A stretch of DNA of 12,029 bases from Spirochaetaceae bacterium (GTDB taxonomy: Bacteria > Spirochaetota > Spirochaetia > B11-G9): positions 1-12,029 of the forward strand of contig DAOWMA010000022.1 of assembly GCA_030643345.1 (NCBI GenBank), given 5' to 3'. Made by a program: the position numbers and the translations under genes. Numbering within the stretch: position 1 is the first letter of the stretch; every line of letters starts with the position of its first letter. Below are positions 6,052 through 12,029 of this stretch, piece after piece. The notes under the pieces are model-generated. The model did no database searches. It had not been told where the DNA came from and saw only the letters and a list, made by a program, of their open reading frames with translations.

Positions 6052-9000
6052 TATTTCCTTACACTGTTTAAAAGTTGTTCAATTTGACATTCAGAGGTTT
6101 CTTCTCCTTTAAGCCACTGGAGAATAGTTTCAAAAATATCTTCAATTTGATTTGAGCTTACATTGTTTGCGATTAATTTCAAAGCTTCAAGGGTAAAAAT
6201 CCACCATGAAAATAACTGGAATGGTTCCCGGCCAAACCACTCTATTCCTTCATGGTAGTTTCTACCAATCAGTTCTGAGACAATTGGATGATTAATATAA
6301 TTTTCCAGTATTGGAAAATTGGAGACTGATTCTTTATGTGCAGGAATCATTAGAGCAAATTTAAATAATTCATGGAAATTGGGTTCTTCTACCCCTGCTT
6401 TTGTAAGTGAATGTCTTATATTACGATCCAGATTGAGGTCCTGCATTAGTTCTATCAGCTTCATGTTGAAAAGTTTATCATTATTCTTTTCAGATTCTAA
6501 TTTTAGTTTAGTCAGAGGAAAGAATATGATCCAGTCAAGTAATAGTGTCCATACTTCAGGCATCATACCGAAACCTCTGAAAATATATTCCAGCCACCGG
6601 GGTTTTACTTCATCTTCCTGGTGATACATATGCTTTAAGGATTCTATGGTTTGTAATGTCTGTATGAAAAGTGAATCTATATTTTCTTTTGACTGCTTAT
6701 CTGTATTAAGAGAGGATCCAAGTTCCGACAGGAAGAGTAAATACAATTTGTGCAGTTCATCTTTAAAGGAGGTATTATCAGTCTCCTTATCCAATACAAA
6801 ATTCTTTAGGCCATCTGTAAGAGAAGGGTGAAAAATATCAAAGAGCCTGGTTGCAGCAGGTTTAAGATTAAGACTGCGGAGCGCTCTTTTAATATCCTTT
6901 GTACCCTGACCATTAAGTTCTAAGGCTAGTTTCCCCCATTGGCCGTTTCCATCGTATACCTCTCTGAAATCCATGAAAATCTGGCTCTCATAACCGTTTA
7001 AGTGAAGATATATACCACTTTCATGTATCTGTTTTGAATTTCTTATGAACATCAGATCGGATCTCTGTTCCCTGAAAATGCAGTAATTTACTGAATTATT
7101 CTGCAGTTCCAGAGCAATGCCAATATTTATTTCCGGTTGATTTGATTTTGGAGCGGGTGTCTTGATCCATCCGTCTGCCGGGTTATAGCTGTTATTATAA
7201 AAAACAAGGGTATACTCATTGCCCTTACTGTTAGACCAGGCAAACACATTTTCATCAACATTGCCCTGATAGTTAAACATATCGTACAGGTTGAAATTTT
7301 CTGATTCTGAGAATAGGTACCTTTTTTTAATGAGTGGAAAAATCTCTTTTTCATGGCGCCTTACAAATCCTGTATCAGGAATCTCATTGTGGTAGGCTTT
7401 TCTGTACTCCATACCATATTTTTCCTTGTATCCTTCAATTTGGCCGTGCCCAATCATTGGTAATCCAGGCATAGTAATCATCATGGTAAAAATGCCGAAG
7501 TATTTATCTCCCATTCCAAACTGTTCTGCGGCTGTATCTTCATCCGGGTTGTTCATAAAGTTTACAAATCTTTTAAGTATCTCCGGTTCGAAGATAAGTG
7601 TATTCTTTATTGTATTTTTATACTTATGATTTTCTTCCATTTTCAGCATGTTCATGAAGGCACTGTTGTAGACCCGGTGCATTCCAAGATTCTTTACGAA
7701 GTAGCCTTCCATCATCCAAAAGGCTTCCGCCAGTAAAAGTGTGTCAGGAGCTTCCTCCTTTATTCTATCTACAACTTCTCTCCAGAACTCAATAGGGATA
7801 GCCTTGTTAAACTCGGATTTGCTTAGCCCCCGCTCAGATCTTGTTGGAATATCTCCACCGGAACCTGGTTCCGGAAACCATAATCTTTGTATATGTTTTT
7901 TTGCCAGAGTCATGGCTGCATCGAATCTGATAACTGGAAAATTTCTGGCAACATGAAGGATTGTTTGAATTACGGCTTCTCTTGCTTCGGAATTAAGGTA
8001 ATTTATTTGTGCTGTATCGTTCCATGGCATTGATGTCCCGTCATTTCCATGATAGATATGGCGTTCTTCTCCACTTTCAAAATCTACCCTTTTAAAAGTA
8101 ACTGCAGCATCTGTCTGATCGTAATAATGATCTTCAATGTATATGCCTATACCTGGATTGTGTGAGAGATTTTGTCCATTAAAGCTGTAATTAGGGTAGG
8201 GGGAGTAGGGGGTTTGCAAAAACCAGTCCGGATGGTCGTTTATCCAGTCTGAATCAATTCCAGTGTGGTTTGGAACCATATCGCTGGCAAGACGAATCCC
8301 TCTCTGCGCACATCGGTATTTCAGGTTGTGCAGAGACTCCCATCCGCCCAGTTCTTCAGCTATTTCATATCTTTTTAGCGAATAGGCAGAGGATTCTGCC
8401 TCAGGATTTCCGCATGTACGCTTGATTTGTTTCGATGCACTGCTGCGTTCCCAGAGGCCAATTAGCCAGAGGGCTGAAAATCCTCTGTTAGACAGAAGAT
8501 CAAGCTCTTCGTCAGGTATCTGATCAAGTCTTGTGATAGATTTCTGATATTGTTTTGATAGCTGGTCCAGCCAGACAAGGGTACTTTTTGCCAGCATAAC
8601 AACATTCGGCATCCAGTTGGAATCAGTACTGAATCCTTCCGGGCTTCCATCAGCATAATCATAGGTATATTCTTCTATTGGTCCAGGACCAGGGGGAAAT
8701 TGTGGTTTGTTTTCTTCTTTCAGGTAGTCAATTCCTCTGAGAAGTAGGAGGAATTGATCTCCCAGTAGTGATTCCCAGTGTTCAGCCATGTATGCAAGCT
8801 GATCCATCAGACTGCCAGGATGAGCAACACTGGGTGCTTTCAGGAAATCAATTAGGTTTACACCTTCCCCGGCAGGGCTTTGAAAACTTCTTAGATAACT
8901 GAAACTTTTTTTCAGCATATCTATATAGGCTGTATTTTCTGTAAGATTCATCTCGTTGAAAATGACTGCATAGGGATTACAGGCCGGATTTTCATTTGTT

Positions 9001-9350
9001 AATCTGAGGACTAACATTTCTTCCATTGAATCGCCATCAGGAGGGAAGTCTGAAGAGAACATTTCTGCAACCCGGTCTGTTTCTTTCCTGTCTATACTTC
9101 CATTCACATGGTCCATTGTTTTTGTAAATATGTCCGGATTATTCTTTTTTACATGATTGGTAAATATATACTGAAAAATCTGGCCAATGAGATTTACAGC
9201 GTATACACCTGCGGCTGTTGTTGTACTGGCGTGATTTATACTTCCCAGATAAAAATTCAGTTTCTCTGAAATATTAAATGATTCTTTATAACTAATATCA
9301 AAATTCTTTTTAACAGTATTCTCTGCATCATTTTTGATTTTGATCCTCAT
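6051..9350 (-). CDS. Large GH13 alpha-amylase-family protein
   Basis: The 1099-residue protein, with no signal peptide and so probably cytoplasmic, contains a GH13 (beta/alpha)8 barrel from roughly residue 245 to 690. Conserved regions are DMVPNH (357-362), VIRFDAAM (473-480, nucleophile D477), LLAEAFW (539-545, acid/base E542) and FMNNPDEDTA (598-607, third acid D603). Region IV normally reads N-H-D, but here it is N-P-D. The barrel end PGLPMIGHGQIEG (628-640) and the stretch HGNDGTSMPWNDTAQINYLN (434-453) are typical of a group of very large GH13 proteins found in several phyla; I cannot assign a subfamily. An extra largely helical N-terminal region (1-245), a beta-rich part after the barrel (about 690-830) and a helical C-terminal part (about 870-1099) have no recognised function. 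The substrate is probably an alpha-glucan or alpha-glucoside. AGGGG lies 5 bases before the ATG. Confidence 0.9.
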   Translation of the reverse strand: MRIKIKNDAENTVKKNFDISYKESFNISEKLNFYLGSINHASTTTAAGVYAVNLIGQIFQYIFTNHVKKNNPDIFTKTMDHVNGSIDRKETDRVAEMFSSDFPPDGDSMEEMLVLRLTNENPACNPYAVIFNEMNLTENTAYIDMLKKSFSYLRSFQSPAGEGVNLIDFLKAPSVAHPGSLMDQLAYMAEHWESLLGDQFLLLLRGIDYLKEENKPQFPPGPGPIEEYTYDYADGSPEGFSTDSNWMPNVVMLAKSTLVWLDQLSKQYQKSITRLDQIPDEELDLLSNRGFSALWLIGLWERSSASKQIKRTCGNPEAESSAYSLKRYEIAEELGGWESLHNLKYRCAQRGIRLASDMVPNHTGIDSDWINDHPDWFLQTPYSPYPNYSFNGQNLSHNPGIGIYIEDHYYDQTDAAVTFKRVDFESGEERHIYHGNDGTSMPWNDTAQINYLNSEAREAVIQTILHVARNFPVIRFDAAMTLAKKHIQRLWFPEPGSGGDIPTRSERGLSKSEFNKAIPIEFWREVVDRIKEEAPDTLLLAEAFWMMEGYFVKNLGMHRVYNSAFMNMLKMEENHKYKNTIKNTLIFEPEILKRFVNFMNNPDEDTAAEQFGMGDKYFGIFTMMITMPGLPMIGHGQIEGYKEKYGMEYRKAYHNEIPDTGFVRRHEKEIFPLIKKRYLFSESENFNLYDMFNYQGNVDENVFAWSNSKGNEYTLVFYNNSYNPADGWIKTPAPKSNQPEINIGIALELQNNSVNYCIFREQRSDLMFIRNSKQIHESGIYLHLNGYESQIFMDFREVYDGNGQWGKLALELNGQGTKDIKRALRSLNLKPAATRLFDIFHPSLTDGLKNFVLDKETDNTSFKDELHKLYLLFLSELGSSLNTDKQSKENIDSLFIQTLQTIESLKHMYHQEDEVKPRWLEYIFRGFGMMPEVWTLLLDWIIFFPLTKLKLESEKNNDKLFNMKLIELMQDLNLDRNIRHSLTKAGVEEPNFHELFKFALMIPAHKESVSNFPILENYINHPIVSELIGRNYHEGIEWFGREPFQLFSWWIFTLEALKLIANNVSSNQIEDIFETILQWLKGEETSECQIEQLLNSVRK

Positions 9351-9370
9351 AAATACCCCTAAATATCAAC

Positions 9371-9400
9371 ATTATGTAAGGTTTTTATATAATTTTTGAA
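9371..9400 (-). promoter_or_regulatory. Possible promoter before the GH13 gene
   Basis: On the minus strand, TTCAAA (9400-9395, four of six) and CATAAT (9376-9371, five of six) are 18 bases apart in the 58-bp gap before the GH13 start. Transcription would begin near 9364, leaving just enough leader for the AGGGG ribosome binding site. The gap is very AT-rich, so the match may be chance. If real, it would separate the GH13-SDR-transporter group from the butyrate kinase group. Confidence 0.3.
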
Positions 9401-9408
9401 AAAAAATG

Positions 9409-9963
9409 TTACCTGTTATCATTTTCCAGCTTATTTATTCTATCCCGAATTCTTGCTGCTTCTTCATAGTCTTCAATTTCAATAACTTTTTCAAGTTCAA
9501 GTTTAAGCAGCTTTATTTCAGTTTTTGTTAGCTCCAGATTTGTTTCTACAGTTTTTTCAGTAATTGAACTTAGAGGGATTCCTGCTTCATCTACTATAGC
9601 TTCATCAATAAATATTGAGCATTTTTTCCTTACTGCAAGACCCAGGGCATCCGATGGACGGCAATCTATAATCAGTTCATCTTTACGGTTTTTTAGTATT
9701 AATTTTGCAAAGAAGGTGCCGTTTGTAAGAGAGCTGATTTCTACCCGTAAAATTGTAGTATTGAGCTGTTTAAAGGTATTCATAAACAGATCATGGGTCA
9801 GAGGCCTCGGCATTGGGACATTGCCCATACCAATTAAAATAGATTGTGCTTCCAACTGTCCCATAAATATAGGAACAGCACTTTCTGCACCTAATGGACG
9901 GATAAGGACAGCATTTCCCTGATCCGTTCTGGCGATTGTCCAAATTTCCGCTTCAACCAGCAT
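9409..9963 (-). CDS. Bifunctional nuclease family (DUF151) protein with C-terminal UVR motif
   Basis: From the chosen ATG the protein has 184 residues and begins MLVEAEIWTIARTDQGNAVL. It has the DUF151 (BFN) core with VPIFMGQLEAQSI, PRPLTHDLF, a central strand pair and DCRPSDALGLAVR, followed by a UvrB/UvrC-type motif (LELEKVIEIEDYEEAARIRDRINKLE, about the last 30 residues). The plant and Thermotoga members have been linked to nuclease activity. The fusion to UVR is common in spirochaetes and suggests a nucleic-acid or Clp/McsA-like interaction role. The frame can extend to a TTG at 10011, but the extra 16 residues are a hydrophobic run unlike family members. The ATG at 9963 matches family starts, although the upstream GGATGA is a weak ribosome binding site. 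Confidence 0.85.
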   Translation of the reverse strand: MLVEAEIWTIARTDQGNAVLIRPLGAESAVPIFMGQLEAQSILIGMGNVPMPRPLTHDLFMNTFKQLNTTILRVEISSLTNGTFFAKLILKNRKDELIIDCRPSDALGLAVRKKCSIFIDEAIVDEAGIPLSSITEKTVETNLELTKTEIKLLKLELEKVIEIEDYEEAARIRDRINKLENDNR

Positions 9964-10020
9964 TTTTATCATCCATATAATCAGAATAAGAAAATAGCCG
10001 GTAGATTTCAAGTAATATGA

Positions 10021-10530
10021 TCAACTTTCTGATAGAGTTTCAAAAGTTAGATTTTTTCTGTCCTTTATTATTCCCGGGAATTTCAGCAATCGGTTATGCA
10101 TAGCCACCCAAATGCCTGTACTGATCATCCTTGTTGCAAGGAGAGCTTCTGTTACATTTTGCTGGGCATCAGAGTCCCTGAATTCATATGGTCTCATGGC
10201 CCCAGTCAGGACAACCGGGATAGTCAGATCGGGAAGTTTGTTATAAAGATACTCTCCAGTGACAGAAAGAGTATCTGTCCCATGGATTATCACAATGGCA
10301 TCGGATAAATTGCTATTGGTTTTAACGGCCTGGAGTATTATCTCCCTGTCTTTTTCTGTCATATCAAGAGAGTCTTTATTCATAATATGAACATGTTTGA
10401 TAAAAAGATCAGGTAGGCGAAGGGTCCCAAGTATATTTTCTATCATTGTTTTGTCATTACGGAGATTTCCTTCCATCTCATTATATGTTTTATCGATCGT
10501 TCCGCCTGTAGTAAGTATTGATATCTTCAA
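10021..10530 (-). CDS. Single-domain asparaginase-like protein
   Basis: The 169 residues match only the N-terminal domain of L-asparaginases, which are usually about 330 residues long. They show TTGGTIDK (7-14, nucleophile T11), KDSLDMT (52-58), HGTDTL (83-88, T85 and D86) and VVLTGAMRP (106-114). By my alignment the Lys that completes the T-D-K triad, four residues before the L of VVLTGAM, is Ile104 here. Short asparaginase-domain proteins are an established but poorly characterised group. Activity toward asparagine is uncertain; another amide or a non-catalytic role is possible. The start is TTG, overlapping the butyrate kinase stop (TTGA), with only a weak AAGAG 8 bases before it, so translation is probably coupled to the kinase. 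The DUF151 frame begins shortly downstream. Confidence 0.78.
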   Translation of the reverse strand: MKISILTTGGTIDKTYNEMEGNLRNDKTMIENILGTLRLPDLFIKHVHIMNKDSLDMTEKDREIILQAVKTNSNLSDAIVIIHGTDTLSVTGEYLYNKLPDLTIPVVLTGAMRPYEFRDSDAQQNVTEALLATRMISTGIWVAMHNRLLKFPGIIKDRKNLTFETLSES

Positions 10531-11600
10531 TTTACATACTCTTTTGGGTCTTCCTTACCTGTCAGGATTCTTATAGCTGCATCTCTAAGGGCTTCTATCT
10601 CATTTTCTCCGGGATATACAAAAACTTTTGCGATAAAATTAATATGTTCACTTATTTTATCTGTAAGGATAGTGCTGTATGCAAGACCACCTGTGAGCAC
10701 AATCCCGTCTATATTACCTGACAGAACGGCAGATAGTGCTCCAATTTCTTTGGCGACCTGATAGGCCATGGCATTATATATCAGTTTTGCATTCTTGTCG
10801 CCATTATCAATCATCTGTTCAATTTTGGTCCCATCTGCAGTTCCCAAATATGCAGTTAAACCACCCTTTCCTTTTAATTTATTAAGTATCTCTTTCTCTG
10901 TGTAATTACCTGAGAAACATAACTTTACCAGTTGCCCTGCTGGTAAAGTTCCGCTTCTTTCCGGAGAGAATGGTCCTTCTCCATTAAGAGCATTGTTTAC
11001 ATCTACAACTCTGCCTTTTTGATGAGCACCGACAGATATGCCTCCTCCCATATGTGCAACAATAAAATTACAGCTCTCATACGGTCTGCCCAATTCTGCA
11101 GCAGCCCTTCTGGCAGTAGCTTTCTGGTTAAGTGCGTGAAATATTGATAGTCTCGGCAGTTCAGGATGACCTGAAATTCTTGCAAAATCGTTCATTTCAT
11201 CTACAACTACAGGATCGGCAATAAAACTGGGTGCATCTGCTTTATCCGCAATGCTATGTGCTATTATCCCCCCAAGGTTTGATGCATGTTCTCCCCGTTT
11301 CGCTTCCTTTAGATCATTTATCATTGCCTCGTTTACTTTCCATACTCCCCCGGAGATAGGTTTTAGAAGTCCTCCCCTCCCTATAACACAGTCAAGTGAA
11401 CTAACAGGGATCTTTGCTTTTTCAAGGGCCTTCTCAATAAGCCCACTTCTAAAAATAAACTGATCACCAACAGCTGCAAATTGGGTTATTTCGTCATGTT
11501 CATGTCTTATAGTCTCAATGAGTTTTTCATTTTCCCCGTCGAAAACGGCATATTTTGTTGAAGTTGAACCGGGATTTATTATTAATATTCGGTATTCCAT
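10527..11600 (-). CDS. buk: Butyrate kinase
   Basis: The enzyme interconverts butyryl-phosphate plus ADP with butyrate plus ATP, giving ATP at the end of butyrate or branched-chain acid fermentation in the cytoplasm. The 357-residue protein is the normal family length and has the acetokinase-type ATPase fold: INPGSTSTKYAVFD near the start, CVIGRGGLLKPISGG, FIADPVVVDEM, RLSIFHALNQKATARR, FIVAHMGGGISVGAH, ERSGTLPAGQLV and GIVLTGGLAYS. These favour butyrate kinase over acetate kinase. The frame extends to an ATG at 11630, but AAGGAG (11612-11607) lies 6 bases before the ATG at 11600 and the family starts there. No phosphotransbutyrylase gene, its usual partner, is in this window. It heads a row of co-directional genes and overlaps the next start. 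Isobutyrate or isovalerate, known products of some spirochaetes, could be the substrate. Confidence 0.93.
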   Translation of the reverse strand: MEYRILIINPGSTSTKYAVFDGENEKLIETIRHEHDEITQFAAVGDQFIFRSGLIEKALEKAKIPVSSLDCVIGRGGLLKPISGGVWKVNEAMINDLKEAKRGEHASNLGGIIAHSIADKADAPSFIADPVVVDEMNDFARISGHPELPRLSIFHALNQKATARRAAAELGRPYESCNFIVAHMGGGISVGAHQKGRVVDVNNALNGEGPFSPERSGTLPAGQLVKLCFSGNYTEKEILNKLKGKGGLTAYLGTADGTKIEQMIDNGDKNAKLIYNAMAYQVAKEIGALSAVLSGNIDGIVLTGGLAYSTILTDKISEHINFIAKVFVYPGENEIEALRDAAIRILTGKEDPKEYVN

Positions 11601-11618
11601 TAAAGTCTCCTTGTATGT

Positions 11619-11647
11619 ATTATTACTCACTACGTGTAGGAATTCAA
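11619..11647 (-). promoter_or_regulatory. Possible sigma-70 promoter for butyrate kinase
   Basis: On the minus strand, TTGAAT (11647-11642, four of six) and AATAAT (11624-11619, five of six) are 17 bases apart. The predicted start near 11612 would leave only a 12-base leader beginning at the ribosome binding site, which is short, so confidence is low. I find no convincing promoter for the divergent thioesterase gene in the same 109-bp spacer. Confidence 0.3.
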
Positions 11648-11709
11648 GAGGAATCTATGGGTGGCTGCCTCTGCAGCGCCTTGGTTCAGATAAAAGGGGG
11701 CCGACAAAT

Positions 11710-12029
11710 ATGTACAAGTCGGAAACAAAAATTAGGGTACGTTATGCGGAAACAGACCAAATGGGTTATGTCTACTATGGAAACTATGCAGCATACTATG
11801 AAGTAGCTCGGGCAGAGAGCCTGCGTCAGCTTGGTTTAAGTTATAAAGACCTGGAAGCAGATGGGATAATAATGCCTGTTCTTGAAAACTACTCCAAATA
11901 TCTTGCTCCTGGAAGATATGATGAGCTTTTGACTGTTAAAGTTACTGTTAAAAAGCGACCAGGGGTAAAAATTGTTTTTAACTATGAAATATTTAATGAG
12001 GCAGATGAACTTATAAATATAGGTGAAAC
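11710..12029 (+). CDS. 4HBT-family acyl-CoA thioesterase, 3' part cut by window
   Basis: The first 106 codons, beginning MYKSETKIRVRYAETDQMGY, match hot-dog-fold thioesterases of the YbgC/4-hydroxybenzoyl-CoA group. The signature is YAETDQMGYVYYGNYAAYYEVARAE with the likely catalytic D16, followed by LRQLGLSY and a YSKYLAPGRYDELLTV strand pair. Such enzymes hydrolyse acyl-CoA thioesters in the cytoplasm; the family is usually about 130-145 residues, so most of it is visible. AGGGGG (11695-11700) lies 9 bases before the ATG. It is divergent from butyrate kinase, and both act on acyl groups, which may be a shared metabolic theme (inference). The exact acyl substrate cannot be told. Confidence 0.88.
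   Translation, partial: MYKSETKIRVRYAETDQMGYVYYGNYAAYYEVARAESLRQLGLSYKDLEADGIIMPVLENYSKYLAPGRYDELLTVKVTVKKRPGVKIVFNYEIFNEADELINIGE

Noticed and set aside
9369..9410. AACATT...AATGTT inverted repeat with T-rich sequence after the DUF151 gene, considered as a terminator
   Set aside because: Six A/T-rich base pairs with a 30-base loop would not form a stable terminator hairpin.
9964..10011. Upstream TTG start for the DUF151-UVR protein that adds a hydrophobic N-terminus
   Set aside because: No ribosome binding site, and the extension would be a signal-like stretch not seen in cytoplasmic family members, whose N-termini match the ATG at 9963.
11664..11677. GCTGC-CTCT-GCAGC hairpin before the thioesterase gene, considered as a regulatory RNA
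   Set aside because: Only five base pairs, with no conserved riboswitch elements around it.
11657..11806. Rightward ATG frame with a GAGGAA nearby, overlapping the thioesterase start
   Set aside because: It lies mostly inside the clear thioesterase reading frame, has no recognisable content and poor spacing to the ribosome binding site.

Overview
The window reads as ordinary chromosomal DNA from an AT-rich spirochaete. This rests on a DUF2259-type secreted protein, a bifunctional-nuclease (DUF151) protein with a C-terminal UVR motif whose N-terminus resembles treponeme homologues, and a butyrate kinase of the kind used by fermentative anaerobes. All of this is from recognition of protein families; no database was searched. 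I see no rRNA, tRNA, CRISPR array, phage or transposase gene.

Layout. At the left edge, a truncated membrane protein (probably DUF401) follows an SPFH/band 7 membrane-anchored coiled-coil protein. Both run leftward and are translationally close. A 422-bp divergent intergenic region follows. It holds a good sigma-70-like promoter for the SPFH gene, several short palindromes, and a very good sigma-54 (-24/-12) match in front of a rightward polyprenol/phytol-kinase-like (COG0170) gene. That gene converges, with 2 bp between stops, on a leftward eight-helix membrane protein I cannot name, which may be translated from a leaderless mRNA. Divergent from it is the DUF2259 secreted protein. Its stop codon touches a 28-base near-perfect palindrome that fills the gap to the next, leftward, cluster.

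From about 11600 down to 4136, six genes lie on the minus strand with small gaps or overlaps: butyrate kinase, a single-domain asparaginase-like protein, a DUF151-UVR protein, a 1099-residue GH13 alpha-amylase-family enzyme, a short degenerate SDR-fold protein, and a divergent SLC1/DAACS transporter. They could be one transcript, or two with a promoter before the GH13 gene. The first gene suggests ATP formation from acyl-phosphates and the GH13 gene suggests alpha-glucan or alpha-glucoside metabolism, but no single pathway obviously joins all six. At the right edge, divergent from butyrate kinase, is the start of a 4HBT-type acyl-CoA thioesterase.

No clear new multi-gene system is visible. 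The points most worth a second look are the sigma-54 promoter, the SLC1-family transporter that lacks the family's usual cation and arginine ligands, the apparently inactive SDR coupled to the large GH13 enzyme, the asparaginase-like protein without the usual triad lysine, and the palindrome at 4106-4133. Several starts appear to be TTG, and three starts are better placed downstream of the longest possible one.
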